56,610 nt of DNA, from contig KQ965747.1 in NCBI GenBank assembly GCA_001574975.1, positions 387,003 through 443,612 on the forward strand. The letters are read 5' to 3'. The position numbers and the translations under genes are program-made. The notes beneath the pieces are model-generated. The model ran no database searches. It was given only the letters and a program-made list of their open reading frames with translations, and had not been told where the DNA came from. Source of the stretch: Gonapodya prolifera JEL478 (lineage: Eukaryota; Monoblepharomycota; Monoblepharidomycetes; Monoblepharidales; Gonapodyaceae). How positions within the stretch are numbered: the first letter of the stretch is position 1; each line of letters starts with the position of its first letter. This document shows, one piece after another, positions 1 to 9,980 of this stretch.

Positions 1-404
1 TGTGACGCATCGCCATCTGGCTTCTCCCATCGAACTTTTGGGGCGTGAATAAGCGTTGTTGATTGATGGATACCACATTTTGATTTAATTTTTTCCCATG
101 TTTTGGTAATGTTGGAGTAACTCCTTTGTCGATAGGTTTGTAGTCTGTACAGCTCAGTAACAACATGTTAATAATACATAGACCACAGAGAGAGATGTGG
201 TGTCGCAAAGGAAGAGTTGGTCCAGAACCAGACGAATCAACAATTCTTGGTCAGCTGGATCACCATAGCGATATTTTTGTGTATACCGGCTCCATGTGAC
301 TTCTATAGCGTGTCCCAACAAGGGGCCAAAGGTGGAGGGACAGCACCTGGAGCTTCAGTTGGACTCAACACACCACCATCGTCGTCACGCGAGCAGACGC
401 CGCC

Positions 405-957
405 ATGGAGTCCAGCGTGTCATGCAAGGAGCCGCTGCTCCCGCCGCCGTACCAGGCGACGTCCGGCACCTCTTTCGGTGATCATTTGCTGTGTTGGGGA
501 TGTCCATCTGCCTCTGTAAGATTCACCTTGTCTCCTCGACGGCACCCAGCGCAACGTCGTTCTCGCTTCCTCTCTCGCTTCTGCACTCCTCCACCTGGCA
601 GTCCTAATCCTGTCCATCACCGTGCACAAATGAAAACATCCTCGCGTCCTGATGGTGCTCGGTCCGCAATCATCGGGTGCGCAGCATCAGGCGCAATCGG
701 CGCGCTCATGTACGGAGTGGATACGGTCGTCGTTCGGATGCGGTTGTGGCATATCACGGATGTCATAAAGACTGAGGCGCTCGTGTATCTTATTCTCTGG
801 TGAGGGTGTGGGGAGTGCTGGCGAATCATCGGGTTCGCTTCGGCGGGCGCTGTCGGCGCGCTCATGTACGCCATGAATACGTACTACGTGCGGACGAGGC
901 TGTGGGGCGTCTTGGACGCCATGACATCTGGGTGGGGTGTCGTGTATCGTATTCTCT
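405..957 (+). other. Possible small membrane protein gene with an internally duplicated segment
   Basis: An ATG at 405 opens a frame beginning MESSVSCKEPLLPPPYQ. Two stretches, about 667-800 and 823-957, encode clearly related peptides. The first begins IIGCAASGAIGALMYG and the second IIGFASAGAVGALMYA; both continue with a T..VR.RLW pattern and end in an aromatic/hydrophobic VY.IL followed by a stop. The GA-rich hydrophobic core could be a membrane segment. The two copies lie in different frames, so they would need an intron or be alternative last exons; a GTGAGG donor-like site follows the first copy at about 800. I do not recognise the family. It could be a small repetitive membrane protein or a decayed duplicate. 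Similarity at the protein level in both copies favours a real coding origin. Confidence 0.35.
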
Positions 958-959
958 AG

Positions 960-2039
960 TGGGGCCGCCCACAGGCGACCACTGGCGCACATGTGTTTCC
1001 TCACCCGCCCGCGCGCTCACCAACGCCTGTTCTCTTTTTGAAGCCTCTCAACCATTCCTTGAGTCTCCATCATCATGCTTTCCGTCTTCATCGGGGTCGG
1101 CCGCAACACGTCCTACCAAGACCAAAAACATCGTGCGCCCCTGGAGTACGCTGCGGGAAAAGGCGACCTTCTTGTCAACCTCTGCGTAGGGAAAATCCTT
1201 GTCGTCCTTGTCAATCTTTTCGCGACGGCGGCCACGCTGGTGGTGCAGGAATCAATTCCGAAAGGAACTCAAGCTGCCAGAGTGGGAGCCGACTAAGGGG
1301 GATTACGAGTGAAAGTTTTCTTCTGGGTGTCCGATGCGGGCACGACATGGAACTGCTTTTTCTCACAAGGCAAAAGCACCATGTATCAACCTTTGATCTC
1401 AGGAAGTCCTTGAGCGTTGAGGTTAAGCAGGGAGCCGAAAAGCTCAAGCTTCTGAACGAAACTTTTAATCCTGTACACGTAAGATGTAAAAAGTTCTTAG
1501 TCGTGAGGTTGAGAGCACCAATTAATTCAGAAGGATAATATCCATACGAGCCCTAACTCCGTGCTTATTGCACGGAACATCGAAGAGCTGTTGCTCAGGA
1601 TGCCAAAATGAGAAAAGAAAAGAAATTATACCAGATTAACTACTTCGAGCGATGCGACAAGTAGCCATGATATTGCTAAGTTCTGATGAGAGATGTAACA
1701 AAATTTTGAAAATACAACACTATGACGAGAGAATCTTCGCGAGGGCAACGGCCTGTGCTCGTGCTTTTGCGTACTTCTTAGATAGTCACGTGACGGATTA
1801 TTTCTGATGACAGAAAAAATTCAAAATTGCTTCATGTTTATTTGATCACTGTACTTCATTTCAAAGTCAGGATTTGGGGCTGTTGATTGCGTCGCATGTC
1901 ATCAAGGTTTCTCTCTGCATTCCTTCCACACCAACCCACAGCAGTCAGGATCTCCGCAGCACCTAGCTGGTTCTATGTACAAGCTTTAATCCAAATCATT
2001 GCCTTATTGGCTTTATTGTACGCCTTGACTACACGCGCT
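960..2039. other. Gene-poor stretch with no supported gene
   Basis: Short ORFs on both strands carry no recognisable motif. The right part (about 1705-1903) contains segments that recur on the other side of Cys-rich copy A; see the repeat entry. Confidence 0.4.
1705..1903 (+). repeat. Degenerate direct repeats flanking Cys-rich copy A, left copy
   Basis: Two short segments recur in the same orientation near 3.2-3.5 kb. Positions 1869-1903 match 3216-3250 at about 30 of 34 bases (shared core GTCGCATGTCATC). Positions 1705-1790 share TTGAAAATACAAC and ACTTCTTAGATA with 3402-3485. The order is B-A on the left and A-B on the right, as expected if tandem units lost their intervening parts. They suggest an old segmental duplication around the pseudogene. 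Confidence 0.4.
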
Positions 2040-2040
2040 G

Positions 2041-2947
2041 ACATTGGGCGGGATTGACATGGGGACTGCTATCAAGGCACTCGACGGTGTTCTCTTTCCT
2101 AACCTTGAGAAGGTGACCTTCTCCTTGACGAAGGAAGAGAGCTTTGAGGACCTCGCCAACGCTCTCTCGGAAGAAGATAATTGGTTGAGCAGCCCAAAAC
2201 GCAGTCTACAAACACTTACGTTCGTGCCAACTGCCAGTGACATTCCCGCAGTTGGGAAAAGTGCCTCTTTGCATGACAGAGTGTAGGAGTGCGTAACGCA
2301 CCTTGCGAGACTCTTGCCAGGACTCTGCCAAGTTACTCTGGGTATTGCGAGAGTTGCTTTAGCAACAGACCTTCGAAGCTTTGCAGAACCCGATGCCAAG
2401 CTTGTAAGTCTACATGTGCGACGTGCAAGAAGTTGTTTAACAAAACGATCAAGAAGAACAACTTTGCTGGTCTCCAGGACTGGGTTTGCGGGATTCGTAA
2501 TGAGTCTGAAGAAGATGAAGTAATGCAGATTTACCGTCGTTACGATGGTGATTCCGACGATGATAATCATTGGGACGACGATTGGACTGGCTTCGATAGG
2601 GAGGCCTATTTGGAGGGATGTGGTCGCGTGGTGACGACTTGTCGCCGCTGTGGGGTTCCAGCTGGGTGGAAGATATGTGGGATGGACGGATGCCACAACA
2701 CATATTGCCCCAACGACTTACCAGAGTCGTGTTATGCAATGAGGTCTTTTTCCCCAGCGGTGACGACGGAAGCTCGTACCACAGAGAGCGGTGTGAATCT
2801 GATGCCTGTCTCTCCTATTGCGAGGATTGCGAAAAGACCCACTATCGTTGGTGTGGGGACAAGTGCAGGGAGGCGGAGGACGACGAGGAGGAGGGAAGCG
2901 AGACAGAAAAGCAGCAAGGAGAAGGACAATTAGGAATCATCAGATGA
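2041..2947 (+). pseudogene. Decayed F-box/LRR-like Cys-rich protein, copy A
   Basis: The frame opens with an LRR/F-box-like part (LFPNLEKVTFSLT near 2095). It continues with a Cys-rich part: CESC near 2350, CATCKK near 2420, DWVCGIR near 2480, a CGRVVTTCRRCG block near 2620 and CLSYCEDCEK near 2805. Comparison with copies B and C shows at least three lesions here: a stop at about 2284, a one-base loss just before the CESC motif (near 2345), and another frame change near 2735 before the last Cys cluster. The Cys/His spacing resembles zinc-binding modules, but no named family is recognised. The intact ancestor probably had an F-box-like N-terminus, LRR-like middle and zinc-binding C-terminus. 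This copy cannot encode the full protein unless the breaks are sequencing errors. Confidence 0.6.
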
Positions 2948-3917
2948 CAAAGACCGGTGTGACTGTATTATGGGAGCTGGGAGGATATCAATTTTGCAAT
3001 TGCTTTTGTACCTCATGAGATTACGAATTCGGAGAACAAGTTTCGTTGACATCGAACATTGCAGGAATGCAACAAAAAAAAAACAAAAAAAAAACACTGC
3101 GACACAGACCAAGTGACGTACGGAAGAATGATTGAAGTCGACAGCAATTTTTCAAAGAAATGCATCCCACGTTTCAACTACTTCACGCAGATAACTTCAA
3201 GTCGTTGCAAAAACGAGGATTGGAGCTGCTGATTGTGTCGCATGTCATCGCATTCTCTTGTCAGCCAACAGGGGAGAAATCTTGACGGTAATCAGCCAGT
3301 CGAGCGATACTTCTTACTCTTACAGTATACTCTAAACTTAAAGATGCTGCCGTATGGTCCAAAGTTCATTGACGTGTGGTTGAGACCACGAGACCAATTA
3401 ACTTTTGAAAATACAACGGTAAAGCTACGGCGACAGAAATTTAGCAAGGGCGGCTTTTGCACGTTTCGCCAACTTCTTAGATACACTCGAATCCAGGCCA
3501 GTGACCTGGAGCGAAGATAAGCGTTCGAAAAACGGTGTTCCTTGAAAGTTGATTGTCACTCAGCGACTCACTGCACCCTCGGCTTCCATGGCCATTTTCT
3601 TCGCCTCTTTTTCGCGTTGCTCGATTTCTCGTCTGATCATTGCTTCACGGACCATCAGCTCCCAGGCTGGGTTCGGCCTTCAGTGACAGCGAAAGTGACC
3701 GGGGATCGGTCACAAGGAGGTGGCTGGCGACAACGCGTCACACGAAAACTCACGCGCCCATTGCAGCGCACCCGCACATGGCGATCACTCGGTCCACGCG
3801 ATGCGCAATGCGAGATCGAGGGTGGAATTCCGCTCCGGCAGATTTATTTATTTTGCCGTTGCTTATCGATCTCGACGGAAAACTAATCCGACTCGGAACG
3901 CCACGTCGTTCACAAAA
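2948..3917. other. Non-coding stretch with repeat right arm
   Basis: Contains A-rich tracts near 3076-3096 and the right-hand copies of the direct repeats (3216-3250 and 3402-3485). An ORF at 3233-3520 overlaps the repeat and shows no family signal. The last few hundred bases serve as the upstream region of the small gene starting at 3918. Confidence 0.4.
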
Positions 3918-4280
3918 ATGTGCGGTTGCGGTGGGCCAAAGTAAGTTCTTGGTGTGCCGTGTGTTATCGCGTGCTCGATCGTGGTTGATGACCCCACCCC
4001 ACAGAGGCAAGCAATGGGACGACATGGTGAATGAAGGCCTTCGGATACAGGAGCAAGAGAGGCTGGAGAAGGAAGCGAGGAAAGCTGAACGGCTCGCTAA
4101 AGAGCTCAATGTGGGTTTGCCCTTTCCCGCCAGCGAAAAACGTATTGGTCGGCTTCTGAGGCCCAGCTAACGCAAGTAACATGGGCTCTCTCGTAGGAGA
4201 CCACGGTTACGAGTCCCAATGTTCTTACGAAGATCTCGAAGGGGTTGAAGGCAAAGATTCAGGCATTGATCGACAAGTGA
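3918..4280 (+). CDS. Small charged helical protein, 70 aa, three exons
   Basis: I infer three exons: 3918-3940, 4005-4110 and 4197-4280. The splice sites are consensus (GTAAGT...CACAG and GTGGGT...TCGTAG) and the frame is kept through both introns to a TGA at 4278-4280. The product starts MCGCGGPKGKQWDDM, has a strongly charged Glu/Lys/Arg-rich stretch of about 30 residues that should form a helix or coiled coil, and ends in KAKIQALIDK. The N-terminal CGCG could bind a metal. I do not recognise a family. Clean splicing and continuous frame across two introns are the main evidence that it is real. The start at 3918 is the only ATG that reads through. Confidence 0.6.
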
Positions 4281-4966
4281 TTCAGTTCAATGATTTATTA
4301 GAGGGATTAAAATACACCACTGCTGTCTGGTATTAATATATGAATAACAACAATTTCGCCTGATTTCGGGTGAACTGTCGTTTCTGATTAGTGTCATCCC
4401 AATTGATTGACAAAGTATATAAAACTGAAAGTCTGACAAATTCTAGCTCAATTCCTGAGCCAGATTGGTCATGCTGATTCCGCTTCGTCCAAACCCAGTT
4501 TGGTCACCTTAATCCCTGTTGACAAACCAGATTAGTCATGTGGTTTATGTAGGGGACAGATGAACTCAAGTTCAGCGTCGAATGTTGCTACAGGTCGTGA
4601 CAGCCTTCGAGTGATAAGTGGAAGGAGTGTTTTTTTGTATGAAGAAACGCCATAAAATGCACTTTTCACAGGTAAACGGCGTGAAGAGTACCAGCGGTCT
4701 GACGGATCCCGCATCTCCAAACACTACACGATGATTCGCCAGTGACTTGAGGGCGCAACTCCCTTCGCATCACAACTAAAAGTTATCCATAATCAAGGGA
4801 GAGTTTTTATTTTTTGTAATTACGCCGAAAAAGTCTTGTCTTCAAAACGGGAAACCGAAGGCAACCGTGGTCAGCCAAAGCCCACAACGAGGCCACACTG
4901 CGACCATTATAAGCCGGCTAGGACTCCTTTGCCGCAGAGTCAGACTGTTCGCGACGTCGACGACAA
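4281..4966. other. Intergenic region upstream of PNKP
   Basis: AT-rich with no convincing ORF. It holds the 3' end of the small gene and the presumed promoter of PNKP, whose ATG is at 4967. No TATA box stands out close to the start. Confidence 0.4.
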
Positions 4967-7179
4967 TGCCTGCTCAGAAGCGAAAGGTGGAAGCGACCGG
5001 TTCGGCTGGTGAGAGCTGCTTGCCCCTTCAGTAATTCTTAACGGTTGATTCAGCGTCGATAATCGGTTTCACCTCGTCCCACATTTCCCACACGCTCGAT
5101 TTATTGACGTGAAGCCTCTCCCGCGAGGAAGAAAGCGACCGGCGCCGGCAGCATCCATTCGTTCTTCGCCAAGCGAACAGACGCGAGCACTACCACACCG
5201 GCCGACGTCACAGCCGAAAACGTATCGACAAGCTCTCTAACTGAGACCGCGGTCGTGGCCGTGTCCGTGTCCGAAACGGTCCGCGCATCGGCTTCCATCA
5301 TCACTTCCTCAACCATGACCACCATCGCAGCATCCGCATCCGCCGCTGTTGCGACCGAATTGACCTCCGTGGCCTTTTTCAACCCAAGTAGCGCCGGCAG
5401 CTTGGGGCCGCTGAGCACTCCCATCGCGTGGCATCGCGTGAATGAAGATTTCATTTGGGGAGAGTTCGACCCCACGGGTGGAGACGGATCGGCGGCGCGC
5501 AAGGTCTCGCTAGGCAATGAAAGTGAGTCTTCGTGAATGAAACGGCTCAGCTCAATGATCGTGAACGAGATATGAACCCGCTCACCCCTTGGGATCGGAA
5601 CGACGACTCTCCCAACACCAATACCAGAATCGCCCCCACTCGCCGCCTTCGATATCGACTCGACGCTCATCACCACCCGGTCTGGCAACGTCTTCGCCAA
5701 GGACGCGGCTGACTGGAAGTTCTTGGACCCCTCGGGGAAGTCTGTCTCTCGCGCGCTCCGCCGCTGCGCCGAGGCAGGATGCAGGATCGCCTTTTTCACC
5801 AACCAGAGTGGATTCGCGGCGAAGAAGGGTGCCAAGGGCGAGGAAAAGGAAGAGGACTTTAAGGGAAAGGTGACGCAAGTGGCCCGAAGTGTGAGTTCTC
5901 ATCTCGTTTACTTCCTCAATCTGGAGAACGTCCGCTCATCCACGTCGTGCCTCCTGAAACAAAGCTCAAAGTACCCCTCTTGCTCTTCGTGTCGTCTGGC
6001 GATGACGAGTACCGCAAGCCGCGACCGGGGATGTTCGAGTTCATGGAGAGGGAGTTCGGTCCTGTTAGTGAGTGCGAAGGTAGCAGCTTCGACATTCCAT
6101 GGCACTAAATTGTACGATGGTAAAGATCTTGAAGAGTCGTTCTTTGTCGGTGACGCCGCTGGTCGTGCCGCCGGGTGGAAAGCGGGCCGGAAGAAGGACT
6201 TTTCTGATTCTGACCGGTGAGGACTCGTGCCCCTGATCAGTGGCCTTGTATTACCAGCTGTAACTCACCAACGATGGTTTTTTTTTGTTCATTTTAACTC
6301 CCCTGGGGCTCGCTACTCCATCTTCACAGCAAATTCGCAGGAAACGTGGGAATCCGCTTTTACACGCCAGAAGAATTCTTCGCTGATGAGGCCGCAGCAC
6401 CGTTTGAGATGAAAGGTTTCGATCCTTCGACCTATGTTCCACCTGGTACGTCTCGCTTTGTACTCGAGCTGGGGGCTCCATCGACACCGTCCGAAAATTG
6501 ATCACTCTTGTACATATATTCCCTCCCGCCCCATCAGCAAATGTCTACACTCCGGTTCATCTACCCCTTGTTGCGCCGGATAAAGCAAGACCCGAGATTG
6601 TCCTGTTCGTGGGAAGTCCTGGGTGCGGAAAGTCTTCGTTCGCAAAGATGTGGTTCGAGCCTGCGGGCTACACCATCGTTAATCAGGTGAATGGTCCTCA
6701 AATTCATTTTACCGTTGTCACCACCTAAACGATCGTTCGCCGTAAAGGACACGTTGAAGTCTGTATCCGCATGCATGACGCACGCTCGTAACGCACTTCT
6801 CTCATCTCGTTCCGTCGTCATTGACGCCACTAACCGCAACGTGACCACTCGCGCGCAATGGTTTGATTTCGCCAACAAAGGGCCCCTTGCTGGCAAAGTG
6901 AAGCAAGTGCGGTGTGTCCACTTCACTGCCCCAAAGGATATGTGCAGGCATAACGGGGCGCTCAGGGCAGTCTTGGGAGAGCGGAAGCAACTTGCTGATC
7001 TTGTGTATAACTCGTTCTGGAGTCAGCTTGAGGAGCCGACCAAGGAAGAGGGCTTCGAGGCGGTTCTGAAGGTCGGGTTCACTCCGGAATGGATCCTGGA
7101 CCAGGGGAAGAGCCTTGATGCTGCTGATCTCGAGAGGCAGAATAAACTCAAGAAGCTCTGGATGATGCGACTCACCTGA
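4967..7179 (+). CDS. PNKP: Bifunctional polynucleotide phosphatase/kinase
   Basis: Repairs DNA ends in the nucleus by removing 3'-phosphates and adding 5'-phosphates before ligation. Several introns interrupt it. Exon 1 encodes MPAQKRKVEATGSA with a basic KRK. Exon 2 carries SIHSFFAKR, similar to a PCNA-binding motif, and a long Ser/Thr/Ala-rich region. The HAD phosphatase domain starts at about 5650 with FDIDSTLI (DxDxT catalytic motif), then FFTNQSG, LKVPLLLFVSS, YRKPRPGMF, and SFFVGDAAGR with the acidic motif. The kinase domain starts at about 6585 with the P-loop GSPGCGKSSF, followed by VIDATNRN and the C-terminal region ending KKLWMMRLT. The order phosphatase-kinase without an FHA domain matches fungal Pnk1. 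The first intron lies after codon 14; the rest of the exon chain reads through with consensus sites. Confidence 0.9.
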
Positions 7180-7307
7180 GGTGTCATTAATCTTTGCGCT
7201 TTACGTCGATGTGATTCAACAAGAGTGTGTCGGAACTTCAGAATCTCCTTAATCAAAACAAATTCTCTACCGTATCATATTTATACACCGCCTAGAAGTA
7301 ATCACAA

Positions 7308-8063
7308 TCAAACTTTACTCCAGTTCTGCTTTTGCGGCCGCGCTTTTGGGTTCCGTGAAATGAAAGCAACATCCACACCCACACCGACCGCCTTATTCTC
7401 CAGCGTAAAGATCTTCCGCCCGGGCTGAACAGCGTCTTTCAGCTTGCGCGCCCCTCCACGCTCCTTAACGAGCTCGTACGTCTTCTCAATGTCCTGTGTC
7501 TCGACCATGAGCCCCCAGAACCGAGTTTGCCCAGAGCCTCGAACAACCTCGATAATGGTCGATCCGATCTTGAACAGCGCCATTGTCGGGGCCTTCCCGT
7601 CCTTTGGTATTATCACCCGCCGTGGCTCCATGCCCAAAGTGTCCTTCAACGCCTTCACCGTCCTCTCGACGTCCGGAGTTTGGATCACCAAGCTCGCGAC
7701 CTGCTCCGCTCTATTCGGGTGCGCCCGCTTTATCGCCTCGCCAGGGTCCTCAGATGTGAGTCTAATATCGAGCCCTTCAACTGCACGCGTCTCAAACGAG
7801 CCTGGTCGCGCTCTCGCTGACGGATCCAGCAGCAACCATGACAGGACGGGGTACTGGCCAGGTCTTGCGGCGTTCTTCCCGAGAAGCTGGAAGTCTACAT
7901 CACCGATGTTGAATTGGCCGTCGTTCCGCACGTTGAAGCCTCGAATTCAGCTCCAAATGTGAATATATGTGAGAGGATAGTCGGGCAGCTGCAACACACC
8001 TGCTGCACGCCATCCGGCTGATTCGTCTGCGATGCGGACTTCAAGGACTCTCATTGGTGGCAT
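7308..8063 (-). CDS. Glyoxalase-fold (VOC superfamily) protein
   Basis: Two exons on the minus strand: 8063 to about 7992, then 7939 to 7308, joined in phase 1 by an intron of about 50 nt. The product starts MPPMRVLEVRIADES; a second Met at 8054 is also possible. The exon after the intron holds two related halves, FNVRNDGQFNIGDVDFQLLG and a later VASLVIQTPDVERTVKALKD block followed by FKIGSTIIEVVRG, typical of the paired beta-alpha-beta-beta-beta units of VOC proteins. It ends KPKNQNW-like in a basic tail (ARPQKQNWSKV). The substrate cannot be told; some members are dioxygenases or lyases and others bind drugs or nothing known. No signal peptide is visible, so it is probably cytosolic. It is convergent with PNKP, with about 130 bp between the stops. 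Confidence 0.75.
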
Positions 8064-8425
8064 TGGTGGGTCAGCGTTTGTTTGCAAGGGTGGATCGGAT
8101 CAATTGGTTTTTGGGCTTCGGAAAGTTGCGCGATTTGCCGAATTCCGACAAAAGTCTGCAAATTCCGACATATGAGTCGTATCTTTTGTTTTCATCTGGG
8201 GAATGTAGTTTTCATTGATCCCCCGCGCGGTGCTCTGTTCCCCGGCCAGCTTCCGCACAAATTCTCATTCATTCGATTTCGATGTGAATTCGCAATCCCA
8301 CAGTTGGGAGCGCTGGAGCATTTGAATAATATCATTACAAGTGGCTACTCGTAAAAATCACGTCTAAAAAATATTTCAAAATCAGTGATTACCCAGCTTT
8401 GCACCCTCCTGCAGGGCATAGCTGA
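8064..8425. other. Intergenic region upstream of the VOC gene
   Basis: Lies between the 5' end of the VOC gene and the 3' end of the glycosyltransferase, both minus-strand. An ORF at 8082-8354 on the plus strand shows no family signal. It probably holds the VOC gene promoter and the 3' UTR of the glycosyltransferase. Confidence 0.4.
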
Positions 8426-9811
8426 TCAGAATCCATCCACAACACCAGCTTCCTTCTCCTTAGCCAGCCTCTCATCGTTCACTGCCCACCACCAGGTGTG
8501 GGTGAAGTCGTCGCTGTCCCTATTGTCCCAGGGCTTGGGACTGGTCGTTCGTCAATGGAAAGCAGCGAAATTGTTAGAAAAACGTAGATAACCGAAGTTT
8601 CTTTTGGGAGGACGAGAGACTCACCTCAAAATGTAGTGAACGCACTTCACTTTATCGTCCCTCCAGATCGGAGCGTGGCACCAGCGGAGAGTTTTCAGAG
8701 CGTTGTAGATGTACGGAATACCGACCCAGCGGTCTTTGAACACGTCGGACAGGAGGGCCTGGTCGGCGAATTCGTCTGGAGGGAGGAATTAATCAATGAC
8801 GACGTTCAAAATCGAGGAGGCACCGGTCTTATAATCATCCCGTCAGGTACAATGTCCACCCACATGAACTCGTCTTTGACGGCTCTCCGAGTGTTGCCAT
8901 GATGGCATTGTAGGATTTCATCGACGGATTTACGACTTGGAGTCCTGAGAATGTGAAAATCCAGTATAGTTTGAACCTGTTAATTCCCATCTCGTTGGCT
9001 TATGAAATGTCAAAGACGATTGTACCTCCGTTGACCATGGAAAGTCCGGTATTGCATGGTGCCCCCTCCATTTGTGCCTTGTCAGGATCACCGTGTTGGG
9101 ATGTGAAGGAGCAGTTGTGAGGGACCCTGGCAATAACCAAAGGTGAACTACTTGCTCCAGCCCGCCCAAACTCATTGAAACTGAAAGAACGCACCAATCT
9201 TTGGGGTAGTGGGCCTTCTTCAGCGGGTTACAGACACATGCGTGGCTGCCAGCAAAAACTCGATCGGTGTCGTTCAGAGGAATGTCCATGAGCTCGTCCA
9301 TGTTTTGGAGTATGACCATGTCAGAGTCCAGCTGCACGACTCGGTCATACTCTACGAGAGAGAAGGGTTGTAATTTACTCCAGCAATCACTGCGAGACAG
9401 ATGGCTGAGATGAAAGTAGGACGAAGCAAAAAGACACAAGTTACTCACTAGAATCGCACTTCGTTAGAGTAATCTTTGTGCGCTTTCGGAAGAAGATATT
9501 CGATCTTCTTCTTTGCGATTCCACGGGCGTCCAGCGCAGCATGACCCTCCGGTGGAAACCCATCGGTGTAGAGGGCAATCAAGGGATACTTGGACCCGAC
9601 CTTCTTCAGACTGTAGTCGAGTGTTAGCAGACCCGATAGATATTTGGTGTTGGTGATCAGTGTGGTCCAGACTGACGGACGATATGGTCGTAAGCGCCAT
9701 TGACAGATGCGGGGATGGCGAGGGGACGTTCTCGGACAGATTGCTCGCTTGATTCGCACCTTTTGGCGAGTCCACGACTCTGGCGCTCTCGCGATCGCTT
9801 TTCTCTGCCAT
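8426..9811 (-). CDS. Family 8 glycosyltransferase (glycogenin-like fold)
   Basis: Transfers a sugar from a nucleotide-sugar donor; the exact acceptor is unknown. The ATG at 9811 gives MAEKSDRESARVVDSPK, and an intron removed in phase 1 joins it to VWTTLITNTKYLSG, the first strand of the GT-A fold. Later exons give LYTDGFPPEG, the metal-binding DxD in VVQLDSDMVILQNMDEL, AGSHACVCNPLKKAHYPKDW, a nearly invariant DEFADQALLSDVFKDRW block, and the C-terminal DDFTHTWWWAVNDERLAKEK. Stop TGA is at 8428-8426. Typical length for this group is about 300 residues. No signal peptide or membrane anchor is seen, so unlike Golgi GT8 enzymes it may be cytosolic, as are the glycogenin and galactinol synthase types. 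Catalytic residues look intact. Confidence 0.82.
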
Positions 9812-9980
9812 GATTGGGGTATCTCGTTTCGGTTTTTATAATCGAGCAAGCAGACGGGACCGGCAAAACTCCATCTTTATGTTAAATTGCCTGCGGCCCA
9901 AGCCAGGCATAACGTTATCCACCGGATCAAACCGGAGGAACACATTTGACAACCATACAACATCGAATCGCTTACATACT

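Noticed and set aside
3233-3520. 95-codon plus-strand ORF near 3.3 kb
   Set aside because: It overlaps the duplicated non-coding flank of copy A and the equivalent left copy is not open, so it is not a conserved coding sequence.
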